Source: SHZI01 sp041396045 | GTDB taxonomy: Bacteria > Pseudomonadota > Gammaproteobacteria > Steroidobacterales > GCA-2729495 | DNA length: 64,000 nt | NCBI GenBank assembly: GCA_041396045.1 | Contig: JAWKZI010000001.1 | Coordinates: forward strand, 186,001-250,000 | Direction of reading: 5' to 3' | Part shown: positions 17,601 to 25,332 of the stretch, in pieces | Layout of the letters: each line of letters opens with the position of its first letter | Position numbering within the stretch: position 1 is the stretch's first letter | The notes under the pieces: model-generated | The model's database searches: none | What the model saw: the letters and a program-made list of their open reading frames with translations, nothing else | Told to the model about the DNA's origin: nothing | Made by a program: the position numbers and the translations under genes

Positions 17601-18670
17601 TTATAGCAAAACTCGGACCTTCGAATGTTCCACGTGGAACATTCGGGCGGCAGGGGGCAAAGCCAGGGCGTCCGGGTCCAGCGAGGTCACGAAGGCTTGA
17701 GCAGGCGCGCCGGCAACGCATTCCAGAAGCTTCTTCAGATGATCCCGATCGAGATCGGCGCCCGTTCGTCCAGAAGCAGGACAACACGCTGCTCGCGGCA
17801 GGCGGCCACCAGTTCCAGTTGAGCCAGGGTCAGCGATGCTGCTATCAACTTCTCCTGGCCACGGGATACGGATTCCTTCGCGCGGCGGTTGCGCATAGAA
17901 ATTCTAAGATCCGCACGGTGCGGCCCTACCGTCGTTGAGGACATTTGCACGTCGCGTTCGCGACTCTTTGCCAGTGCCGCGGCCAGCGTGGTGTCTTCCG
18001 ACCACCCTGCTTGATAGCTAACGCTGATATCCGCATCCAAAAGCCGATCAGCGGACTCCTGAACCTGCGGTCAAACGGTCCAGGAACCGGCGGCGGCAGG
18101 CATCGACTCCGGCTTCGTCTCCAGGCAATCGTCCCAGTGCCAAGCGGATGCTGCCTGCCCGGCCCGTAGTGCCGCATTTCGTTGCTGCAGGCCCCGACGA
18201 TAGCGGCGCCAGGCGTGCAAAAAGGAATGTTCCACGTGAAACACTCCCCAATCCAGGAACTGCCGCCGAGTCGCCGGCGGTCCGGTCACCAACTCATGGC
18301 TGCTGGGATCAATGATCTGGACCGGCAGGGCCTCCACCAGATCCGCGCGGGTACCAGGATTCCCATTTACCCGGATCGACACGCCTTCCCCCGCGCGCAA
18401 TCTCTACGCCAACGCGCCCGTGGCGCCCGGCACCCAACGATCCAAACAGCGTTCCGCGAGCTTCCCGAATCTGATCGCACCATCGGCTCTCGCCACCTGA
18501 AACGAAACCCCGCGACCCAGAAAGTAGATCGCTTCCAGCAAACTTGTTTTACCCGAGGCGTTGCCTCCGGCGATCACATTGAATCCGCTGGCGGGCTCCA
18601 GCGACGCCGACTCAAAGCAGCGGAAGGACTCCAGCCGCAGTTCCGACACTACTGGCCCAGAGGCCGACAC
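17601..18670 (-). CDS. recF: DNA repair protein RecF, interrupted by about five indels
   Basis: From GTG 18670 the frame gives the Walker A region NVIAGGNASGKTSLLEAI. Family-like sequence then continues in changing frames: GTLFGSLGAGRHGRVGVE, ALPVQIIDPSS, RRQFLDWGVFHVEHS, ACRRRFLDRL, TVGPHRADLRI and SRGQEKLIAASL, to the C-terminus RMFHVEHSKV ending at 17601. Shifts lie near 18470, at the CCCCC run 18388-18392, near 18122, near 18060 and at 17761-17763. Two parS sites are embedded in the coding sequence. RecF loads RecA at gaps; it is dispensable in some bacteria, so real decay is possible, though the similar lesions in gyrB argue for error. Confidence 0.8.
17626..17641. promoter_or_regulatory. 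parS: parS centromere-like site 1
   Basis: TGTTCCACGTGGAACA, a perfect 16-bp palindrome matching the bacterial chromosomal parS consensus. It lies in the last codons of recF, where it encodes MFHVEH. The ParB at 39.5 kb is the presumed ligand. Confidence 0.85.
18228..18243. promoter_or_regulatory. parS: parS centromere-like site 2
   Basis: TGTTCCACGTGAAACA, one base from perfect symmetry and identical to the classic B. subtilis-type parS consensus. It lies inside recF about 600 bp from site 1 and encodes VFHVEH in the conserved DWG-F-H segment. Confidence 0.85.
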
Positions 18671-18672
18671 CT

Positions 18673-19791
18673 CTACAGCCGCATGGGCATTACGACGTAG
18701 CGGGCCACCGGCTGACCTGGCGCACTGATCAGGCAGCTGCTGGCAGCATCCACAAACCCAATCTGCACTTGCTCGCCATCTACGGCAGCCAAGGCATCCA
18801 GTAGATAGTTGACATTAAAGCCGATCTCGAGCGGCTCCCCCTTGTAGTCCACCTCCAGCTCGTCCCGCGCTTCTTCCTGGTCCGGATTGTTGGCCTGAAT
18901 ACGCAAGCTGCTGGAACTCAACTCCAGCCGCACACCCCGATACTTTTCGTTCGACAGGATCGCTGCACGCTGCAAAGCGTGTCTCAACACCTCCCGATTG
19001 GCCGTCAATACATTTGCCTGCGGCTTTGGAACGACCCGCTCATAATCCGGGAAACGGCCGTCAATTAGCTTCGAACTGAAGCGAACGTCGCCGATCGTGG
19101 CGGTAACGTGATTAGTGCCAATAGCCAACACAATCGGCTCGTCACCCCCCAGCAAACGCTGAAGTTCCTGCACCCCTTTGCGCGGGATGATCACCTGATG
19201 CGCTGATTTTCCGCCTTTGCCGTCGCCCTTCGCAGTGCCAATCGGCAGTTCGCACAACGCCAGCCGGTGACCATCGGTAGCAACGGCTCGAACCAACTTT
19301 CGGCCAGTTTCCAGCAACAGGCCGTTCAGATAGTAGCGAACATCCTGCTGCGCCATAGCAAAATGGGTCTTTTCCAGCAGCGTACGCAGTTCAGACTGAC
19401 TGAGCTCAAGGCTTTGAACTGCCTCGACTGGCTCGACCACTGGAAATTCGGACGCTGGCAACGTTCCCAGCACAAAGCGTGATCGCCCCGACTTCACTAC
19501 CAGTCGATCGCCATCAAGTTGCAACTGAACTGTCGCCCCCTCTGGCAAGGCGCGACAGATGTCGAGCAACTTCCGGCCTGGCACTGTCACCTCGCCACCA
19601 CTGTCGACCTTGTCCAGCGTTACGCGGGCCACAAGCTCAACCTCAAGATCAGTTGCCGTCACGGACAATTCATCGCCACGTACAACAAACAGTACGTTCG
19701 CGAGAATCGGCATTGTTTGCCGTCGTTCGACGACACCCATGACTGACTGAACTGGCTTCAACAACGTTGAACGCGAGGTACTGAACTTCAT
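18673..19791 (-). CDS. dnaN: DNA polymerase III sliding clamp (beta subunit)
   Basis: 372 aa, intact, from ATG 19791. It has the three-domain clamp architecture with the opening MKFSTSRSTLLKPVQSVMG, the ATDLEVEL segment near residue 48 and the C-terminal VARYVVMPMRL (the family ending is Y-V-x-MPMRL). It encircles DNA and tethers Pol III and other partners. recF starts 3 bp beyond the stop, and dnaA lies 281 bp upstream in the same direction. Confidence 0.97.
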   Translation of the reverse strand: MKFSTSRSTLLKPVQSVMGVVERRQTMPILANVLFVVRGDELSVTATDLEVELVARVTLDKVDSGGEVTVPGRKLLDICRALPEGATVQLQLDGDRLVVKSGRSRFVLGTLPASEFPVVEPVEAVQSLELSQSELRTLLEKTHFAMAQQDVRYYLNGLLLETGRKLVRAVATDGHRLALCELPIGTAKGDGKGGKSAHQVIIPRKGVQELQRLLGGDEPIVLAIGTNHVTATIGDVRFSSKLIDGRFPDYERVVPKPQANVLTANREVLRHALQRAAILSNEKYRGVRLELSSSSLRIQANNPDQEEARDELEVDYKGEPLEIGFNVNYLLDALAAVDGEQVQIGFVDAASSCLISAPGQPVARYVVMPMRL

Positions 19792-19838
19792 CCCTGGATC
19801 CTATGCAGGCTGCGATCTTAAAAACTGTTTTTTTGAGA

Positions 19839-19860
19839 TAGAGATAGTAGTAGTTATTAG
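19839..19860 (+). promoter_or_regulatory. DnaA-trio-like tract
   Basis: The tract reads TAG-AGA-TAG-TAG-TAG-TTA-TTA-G, with its 3' end facing the GC-rich spacer (GAGGGTCGTCGC) and the DnaA box at 19873. That polarity is the one described for DnaA-trios, where DnaA spreads from the box onto one strand. Confidence 0.55.
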
Positions 19861-19872
19861 GAGGGTCGTCGC

Positions 19873-19881
19873 TGTGTATAA
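19873..19881 (-). promoter_or_regulatory. DnaA box
   Basis: TGTGTATAA, the complement of TTATACACA, which fits TTATNCACA. It lies 12 bp from the trinucleotide tract. Confidence 0.65.
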
Positions 19882-19961
19882 AGTCGTTCCCGAGCTTGGT
19901 TTTCAGTGACTTCGAGGTCAGTTAGCCTGTTCGTTACCGATCGGACTACGAATGTAGCACC

Positions 19962-19970
19962 TGTGCATAA
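19962..19970 (-). promoter_or_regulatory. DnaA box
   Basis: TGTGCATAA, the complement of TTATGCACA. It forms an inverted pair with the box at 19996. Confidence 0.65.
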
Positions 19971-19995
19971 ACTGTGGGCAGTTTGCGCCCGGAAT

Positions 19996-20004
19996 TTATG
20001 CACA
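19996..20004 (+). promoter_or_regulatory. DnaA box
   Basis: TTATGCACA, an exact TTATNCACA match 25 bp from the inverted partner at 19962-19970. Confidence 0.65.
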
Positions 20005-20072
20005 GCTTACACACCGGCTGTCCACGCAAAAGCACGCAACCGCACCAACAACCCCGTCCATTGCGACGGGCA

Positions 20073-21386
20073 TCACGCGGTAAGGATGCGAATAAGGTTG
20101 AGGTAGTCTTCCCGAACCCGAACTTCAGTTTCCCTCAGCAGCTTCACCCGACGACAGGCATGCAGCACCGTGGTGTGATCACGTCCGCCAAACTGATCGC
20201 CAATCTCCGGCAGGCTGTGTGTCGTCAGTTCCTTTGCCAGGCTCATGGCGATCTGGCGTGGCCGTGTAATGGAGCGATTGCGTCGCTTCGACAACAAATC
20301 GGCAACTCGCACCTTGCTGTACTCAGCCACCGTTTTCTGAATATTCTCGATCGTCACGAGCCGGTCCTGCATTGCCAGCAGATCGCGCAGAGCCTCTTTG
20401 GCAAACTCAAGCGTAATGGCACGCCCGGTAAAGGCAGAGTTGGCCATAACGCGATGCAGCGCGCCCTCGAGTTCGCGGACGTTGGAGCGGATGCGCTGCG
20501 CGATAAAGAACGCGACCTCTTCCGGCAGTTCCTTGTGGCTGGCTGCCGCCTTGCTCATGAGGATGGCCACGCTGGTCTCCAGCTCCGGTGGGTCTATGGA
20601 GACGGTCAAACCCCAACCGAAACGTGACTTCAGCCGCTCTTCCAAACCGTTGACTTCCTTGGGGTATCTGTCACAGGTCAAGATCACCTGGCGCTGATCT
20701 TCCAGCAGCGCGTTAAAAGTGTGAAAAAACTCCTCCTGAGACCGTTCCTTGTTGGCAAAAAACTGGATGTCGTCAATCAACAGCGCATCCAGGGTTCTGT
20801 AGGCCGCTTTGAATTCGTTGATCGTGTTGTGCTGCAAGCCCCGAACCATGTCGCCAACAAATTGTTCTGAATGCACATAGGACACGCGGGCGTCGGGCCG
20901 TGTGGTCACCATCAGATGGCCAATGCTCTGCATCAGGTGCGTCTTGCCCAGGCCAACACCACCATAAATAAATAGCGGGTTATAGCTGCGGCCCGGATTG
21001 CTGGCGACCTGGAGCGCCGCTGCCCGCGCCATCTGGTTGCTGTTGCCTTCAACAAACTTGTCGAAGGTGTATTCGGGATTGAATTTGCCGCGAATCGTGG
21101 CGACAACGGCAGGTTTGCTCGCGACCGGTACGCTCTGACGCTCCAGGTTGGCCAGGCTGCCAACTTCGAGGCGCACGGTCATGCCCGGCACTTCCTGCAG
21201 AAGGTCCGTGATGCGGGCCATGCAATTGCTGTTGACCCAATCCACAACAAAGCGATTGGGCGCGAGAAGGCGCATCAACTGCGCTTCCTCTACCGCCTGC
21301 AATGGACGGATCCAGGTATTGAACTGCTGTTCCGGCAGATCGGATCGAAGCTGCTGGACACAGCGGCCCCAAAGGGACGACTGCAA
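20073..21386 (-). CDS. dnaA: Chromosomal replication initiator DnaA
   Basis: 437 aa, intact. Domain I (SLWGRCVQQLRSDLPEQQFNTWIRPLQ), a short domain II, the AAA+ domain (Walker A GGVGLGKTHLMQ, Walker B LLIDDIQFF) and the domain IV DNA-binding signature (GGRDHTTVLHACRRV). The start is TTG 21386 with GGGG seven bases upstream; no ATG or GTG in frame precedes it. It binds TTATNCACA boxes and opens oriC. Boxes lie both downstream (before dnaN) and upstream (21459), so autoregulation is plausible. Confidence 0.96.
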   Translation of the reverse strand: MQSSLWGRCVQQLRSDLPEQQFNTWIRPLQAVEEAQLMRLLAPNRFVVDWVNSNCMARITDLLQEVPGMTVRLEVGSLANLERQSVPVASKPAVVATIRGKFNPEYTFDKFVEGNSNQMARAAALQVASNPGRSYNPLFIYGGVGLGKTHLMQSIGHLMVTTRPDARVSYVHSEQFVGDMVRGLQHNTINEFKAAYRTLDALLIDDIQFFANKERSQEEFFHTFNALLEDQRQVILTCDRYPKEVNGLEERLKSRFGWGLTVSIDPPELETSVAILMSKAAASHKELPEEVAFFIAQRIRSNVRELEGALHRVMANSAFTGRAITLEFAKEALRDLLAMQDRLVTIENIQKTVAEYSKVRVADLLSKRRNRSITRPRQIAMSLAKELTTHSLPEIGDQFGGRDHTTVLHACRRVKLLRETEVRVREDYLNLIRILTA

Positions 21387-21458
21387 AACGGCACCCCGTA
21401 AATGTGATTATGTTTGCGTAAAAGGGGGAGACCCGCAGTCTAGCCGTCGGGCATCGAG

Positions 21459-21467
21459 TTATCCACA
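21459..21467 (+). promoter_or_regulatory. DnaA box upstream of dnaA
   Basis: TTATCCACA, the perfect high-affinity DnaA box, 72 bp before the dnaA start in the dnaA-rpmH divergent gap. It could belong to oriC or serve dnaA autoregulation. Confidence 0.7.
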
Positions 21468-21529
21468 GGCTATGCACGCGGCCCGAATAGCGCTGTGGTG
21501 CACATGAAGTAGCAGGATCGGCCGCACTA

Positions 21530-21558
21530 TTGACAGGCCACCGCAGGCTCCTTACCCT
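21530..21558 (+). promoter_or_regulatory. Sigma-70 promoter for rpmH-rnpA
   Basis: TTGACA at 21530-21535 and TACCCT at 21553-21558 with a 17-bp spacer. The -35 is perfect and the spacing optimal, 82 bp before the rpmH ATG. Confidence 0.6.
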
Positions 21559-21639
21559 TCCGCCCTCGCGCGTACGCCATCCTTTTTGTTTAACGGTGCC
21601 ATTCGCCACGATGTCTGGCTCGTCACGATTGCCCTCATC

Positions 21640-21774
21640 ATGAAAAGAACCTACCAGCCGAGCAAAATCAAGCGTGTACGGACCCACGGTTTCCGTGCCC
21701 GGATGGCCACCCGTGGTGGCCGGCTGGTACTGAAGCGCCGGCGTGCCAAGGGCCGGGCCCGTCTCACCGTCTGA
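21640..21774 (+). CDS. rpmH: 50S ribosomal protein L34
   Basis: 44 aa, MKRTYQPSKIKRVRTHGF..., the full-length L34 with its Arg/Lys-rich body. The frame opens earlier, but ATG 21640 is the family start. It is divergent from dnaA and overlaps the start of rnpA. Confidence 0.97.
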   Translation: MKRTYQPSKIKRVRTHGFRARMATRGGRLVLKRRRAKGRARLTV

Positions 21775-22228
21775 CCCAGGTTCGTCCTTCACGGACGACG
21801 CACCGCAGACGCTGGCCGGCAGCACACCCCAGCAGACCTTTCCCCGAGCACTGCGTCTGCTGACCGCAGCGGAATTTGCCAACGTGTTTCAAAACGGCCA
21901 GCGCACTGCAGATTCCTGTTTTACGATTCTCTTTCACGACAGCGGACATTCCACGCCGCGCCTGGGCTTTGCCATATCCAAGCAGCGGGTACGGCTCGCC
22001 GTTGGGCGTAATCGACTGCGCCGCCTCGTCCGCGAGAGCTTTCGACGGCGAACTACGCAGCTTCCCCCGGTAGACATGGTGGTATTGGCGCGGGACGGCG
22101 CCCGCGCTGCCAGCAACCGTGACATCCTTGCCAGCCTGGAACGTCACTGGACACGAGTGGCTGGAACCAGCCGGAGCGCTACGGCCAATACAGGCACAAC
22201 AACAACCAGAGGAAACAGTCCCTCGTGA
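21743..22228 (+). CDS. rnpA: Ribonuclease P protein component
   Basis: 161 aa from GTG 21743, the only ATG/GTG/TTG start before the domain, which overlaps the last 32 bases of rpmH in another frame. The RnpA core begins near residue 33 (FPRALRLLTAAEFANVF) and carries the RNR-type signature GRNRLRRLVRESFR. It assists the RNA subunit in tRNA 5' maturation. The N-terminal 32 residues and the Thr-rich tail are extra to the family core. yidC follows within 2 bp, so the usual yidD gene is missing between them. Confidence 0.9.
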   Translation: MPRAGPVSPSDPGSSFTDDAPQTLAGSTPQQTFPRALRLLTAAEFANVFQNGQRTADSCFTILFHDSGHSTPRLGFAISKQRVRLAVGRNRLRRLVRESFRRRTTQLPPVDMVVLARDGARAASNRDILASLERHWTRVAGTSRSATANTGTTTTRGNSPS

Positions 22229-22230
22229 CC

Positions 22231-23919
22231 ATGGACAACCTGCGCATTTTTCTCTGGGTCGGCTTGCTGATGCTGGTATGGCTGAACGTACAAACCTGGC
22301 AACAGACGTTTTCACCGCCGACAGCGACGACAACAGCGACGCCGGCCAATGGGGCTTCGCCGGCTGGCCAGGCCTCGCAGTCCCCGGACGCAAGTGCCGC
22401 AGATAGCGGGGCCTTGCCTGCACTGCAGGCTGGTACCACCGAGGCGGCACCCACCGTTGTCCCCCCTGCAGCAGATACCGATGCAACGACAGCTGCATCA
22501 GCGCTGATCCACGTGCGCACGGATGTGTTTGATCTCCAGATCGATACGCGCGGCGGCAACATCGTCGATGTCCGCTTGCCCACTTATCCGGTACACAAGG
22601 ACAAACCCGATGTTCCGGTCGAGCTGCTGAATCAGACGCCGGTACATTTCTTTGTGTATCAGGACGGCTTGCGCGCTGCCAACGGACAGCCGGAGGCCAA
22701 CCATCTGGCGACCTTCACGGCTGCTACCGACTCTTTTGAAATGGCGCCTGGTGCGGATGAGCTCCAGGTGCCGCTACGCTGGCAGGATGCCGACGGCATC
22801 ACTGTGACCAAGACCTACACTTTTCATCGTGGCAGCTTCGCCATCGATCAGGTCTACACCGTCACCAACCATGGCGACAAGCCTTATGAAGCTGCGCAGT
22901 ACCTGCAGATTCAGCGTGTCAGCACGCCGCAGAAGCGCTCGATGTTCGATGTCGACACTTATTCATTTCACGGGCCGGTTGCCTACAACGGCGAAAAGTA
23001 CCAGAAGATCAAGGTCGAGGATCTCCACGACACACCGTTCTCGGAGAATGTTTCCAACGGCTGGTTTGCGGCGATTCAACACCATTTCCTTGCTGCTGCC
23101 GTGCCGCCGCCTGATCAGGTCTGGCATTACAACGCCCGGCTCAGTGACGGCAAGTTTCAGATCAGCGCAATCGGCCCGCTAACGACGGTGGCTCCGGGCC
23201 AGACCGAGAATTTCAGCGCCAAGCTTTTTGTAGGACCAAAACTTCAGAAGCAACTAAGCGTCACGGCCCCGCGTCTGGAACTGACCGTGGACTACGGTCG
23301 GCTAACGCTGCTGGCGCAACCGATGTTCTGGCTGCTAAGCAAGGTGCATGGCGTTGTCCACAACTGGGGACTGGCCATCATTCTGGTCACGTTCCTGATC
23401 AAACTGGTGTTCTACAAGTTGGCAGAAACCAGCGGCCGGTCGATGGCCGGCATGCGCAAGCTACAGCCACGAATGAAAGCACTGCAGGAACGGTTCAAGG
23501 ACGACCGTCAGGCCATGAGCAAGGCGCTTATGGAGCTGTACAAGAAAGAGAAGATCAATCCGGCGGCAGGCTGCCTGCCGATGCTGGTACAGATTCCCTT
23601 CTTCATTTCCTTTTATTGGGTCCTGCTGGAAAGCGTGGAGATGCGCCAGGCACCGTTCATTTTGTGGATTACTGATCTATCGTCCAAGGATCCGTATTTC
23701 ATCCTGCCGCTGCTGATGGGTGCGGCCATGTTCTTCCAGCAGAAACTGAATCCGCCACCGCCCGATCCGGTGCAGGCCAAGATGATGCAGATCATGCCGA
23801 TCGCGTTCACCGTGTTCTTTGCCTTTTTCCCCGCCGGTCTGGTGCTGTACTGGCTGACCAACTCGGTTCTGTCGATTGCCCAGCAGTGGCGTATCAACAA
23901 GATGCTGGGCGCCAACTGA
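22231..23919 (+). CDS. yidC: Membrane protein insertase YidC
   Basis: About 562 aa from ATG 22231 (MDNLRIFLWVGLLMLVWL, the family start); GTG 22225 overlaps the rnpA stop and is an alternative. An N-terminal anchor is followed by an Ala/Pro/Thr-rich linker (about 30-95), the large periplasmic P1 domain, and the conserved five-helix insertase core (GMRKLQPRMKALQERFKDD, NPAAGCLPMLVQIPFF). It inserts inner-membrane proteins alone or with SecYEG; in E. coli these include the Fo c subunit. Confidence 0.95.
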   Translation: MDNLRIFLWVGLLMLVWLNVQTWQQTFSPPTATTTATPANGASPAGQASQSPDASAADSGALPALQAGTTEAAPTVVPPAADTDATTAASALIHVRTDVFDLQIDTRGGNIVDVRLPTYPVHKDKPDVPVELLNQTPVHFFVYQDGLRAANGQPEANHLATFTAATDSFEMAPGADELQVPLRWQDADGITVTKTYTFHRGSFAIDQVYTVTNHGDKPYEAAQYLQIQRVSTPQKRSMFDVDTYSFHGPVAYNGEKYQKIKVEDLHDTPFSENVSNGWFAAIQHHFLAAAVPPPDQVWHYNARLSDGKFQISAIGPLTTVAPGQTENFSAKLFVGPKLQKQLSVTAPRLELTVDYGRLTLLAQPMFWLLSKVHGVVHNWGLAIILVTFLIKLVFYKLAETSGRSMAGMRKLQPRMKALQERFKDDRQAMSKALMELYKKEKINPAAGCLPMLVQIPFFISFYWVLLESVEMRQAPFILWITDLSSKDPYFILPLLMGAAMFFQQKLNPPPPDPVQAKMMQIMPIAFTVFFAFFPAGLVLYWLTNSVLSIAQQWRINKMLGAN

Positions 23920-23959
23920 GTCGCCCGGCCCGGGCGGAAACACTGGTTGGAGGGCCGGG

Positions 23960-25326
23960 ATGACCACGGCGTCCGGCAGCACTATTGTCGCGCGGGCCAC
24001 GCCGCCAGGATTCGGCGGTATTGGCATCGTGCGGGTTTCCGGACCGGATGTGCCCGCCATCGCGGCGGCGCTGGTGGGCGGCTGCCCACCGCCACGGCTG
24101 GCCACTTTGCGGGCCTTTCGCGATGCTTCGGGCGCAACGATCGATACCGGTCTGGCCCTGTACTTTCAGGCGCCTGATTCCTATACCGGCGAAGACGTGC
24201 TGGAGCTGCAGGCCCACGGCGGTCCGGTACTCATTGAGCTGCTGATTGAGCGCGTGCTGAGCGTCGGTGCCCGGATGGCTCGACCCGGTGAGTTTTCCGA
24301 ACGCGCCTTTCTGAACAACAAGCTGGATCTGCTGCAGGCGGAAGCCATTGCCGATCTGATCAATGCCGGTTCGCGGATGGCCGCGCGTGCGGCCCAGCGC
24401 TCCATGGCCGGAGAGTTCTCGACGGCCATCCTCGACCTCAACGAGCAGGTCACCGCGCTCCGCATATACGTGGAGGCAGCCATCGACTTTCCCGAAGAGG
24501 AAATTGATTTTCTGGCGACCGATGAATTGCAGCAACGGCTGGCGGCCGTGGCCACCGAATTCGATCGCATCGAAGCGGCAGCCAATCAGGGCAGATTGCT
24601 GCGGGACGGGCTGCACGTGGTGCTGGCCGGTCGCCCGAACAGTGGCAAGTCCAGCCTGCTGAACCGGCTCGCAGGCTATGAAGCGGCTATCGTCACGGCA
24701 CAGCCGGGGACCACCCGGGATGTTATCCGCGAGCAGATTGAGATCGACGGTCTGCCGGTCCACATCATCGACACTGCCGGCTTACGCGAAAGCGACGACG
24801 TCGTCGAGCAGGAAGGCGTCCGGCGTACCCGCGGCCAGTTGGCGGTCGCCGACCTCACCTTGCTGTTGCTCGATGTCACAGACCCCGACGAACCAGGCTC
24901 GCTGCTGGCGGAATTGCCTGCCGGCGTACCGGTGATCCGGGTATGGAACAAGATTGACCTGAGCGGCGAGGCGCCCGGCGTTCGCAGTGGCACCAGTGCC
25001 CAGGCCAGCGAAGCTACCGTAGATATCGCGATTTCGGCACTGACGGGTGCCGGCATCGACACCCTGCGGGCACCATCAAAGCCCGGGCCGGATTCGAAGC
25101 CACCGGTGAAGGAACAATGATTGCGCGGCAACGTCACCTGGACAGCATCCGCCGTGCCCGGGCTCATTTCGACGCCGGCATCGTGCAGCTCACCGAACAT
25201 CGTGCCGGGGAACTGCTGGCCGAGGAACTGGGCGGTGCCCAGCGGGCGCTCGCCGAGATCACCGGGGAATTCACCAGCGATGATCTGCTGGGGCGAATTT
25301 TCAGCAGCTTCTGTAGCGGAATATAG
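23960..25326 (+). CDS. mnmE: tRNA modification GTPase MnmE, one frameshift near 25068
   Basis: From ATG 23960: the formyl-THF-binding N-domain (TIVARATPPGFGGIGIVRVSG), helical domain and inserted G domain (P-loop GRPNSGKSSL, DTAGLRE, NKID). One base appears missing at the GGG run 25068-25070. Adding a G restores LRGTIKARAGFEATGEG and then RQRHLDSIRRAR through to FSSFC at the end. The functional C-terminal Cys is kept, but the usual terminal CxGK reads CSGI. With MnmG it installs the cmnm5 group on wobble U34. Corrected length about 455 aa. Confidence 0.9.
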
Positions 25327-25332
25327 CGGCTG

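Larger units (their letters stand above)
19792..20072. other. oriC: Candidate oriC segment between dnaA and dnaN
   Basis: This 281-bp gap holds an AT-rich stretch (AAAAACTGTTTTTTT near 19820), a TAG-repeat tract, a GC-rich spacer, and three exact TTATNCACA-type DnaA boxes, two of them an inverted pair. The order (AT-rich, trinucleotide tract, GC spacer, DnaA box) matches the bacterial basal unwinding system. Many gammaproteobacteria place oriC upstream of dnaA instead, where a box also exists, so the active site is not settled. Confidence 0.6.
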
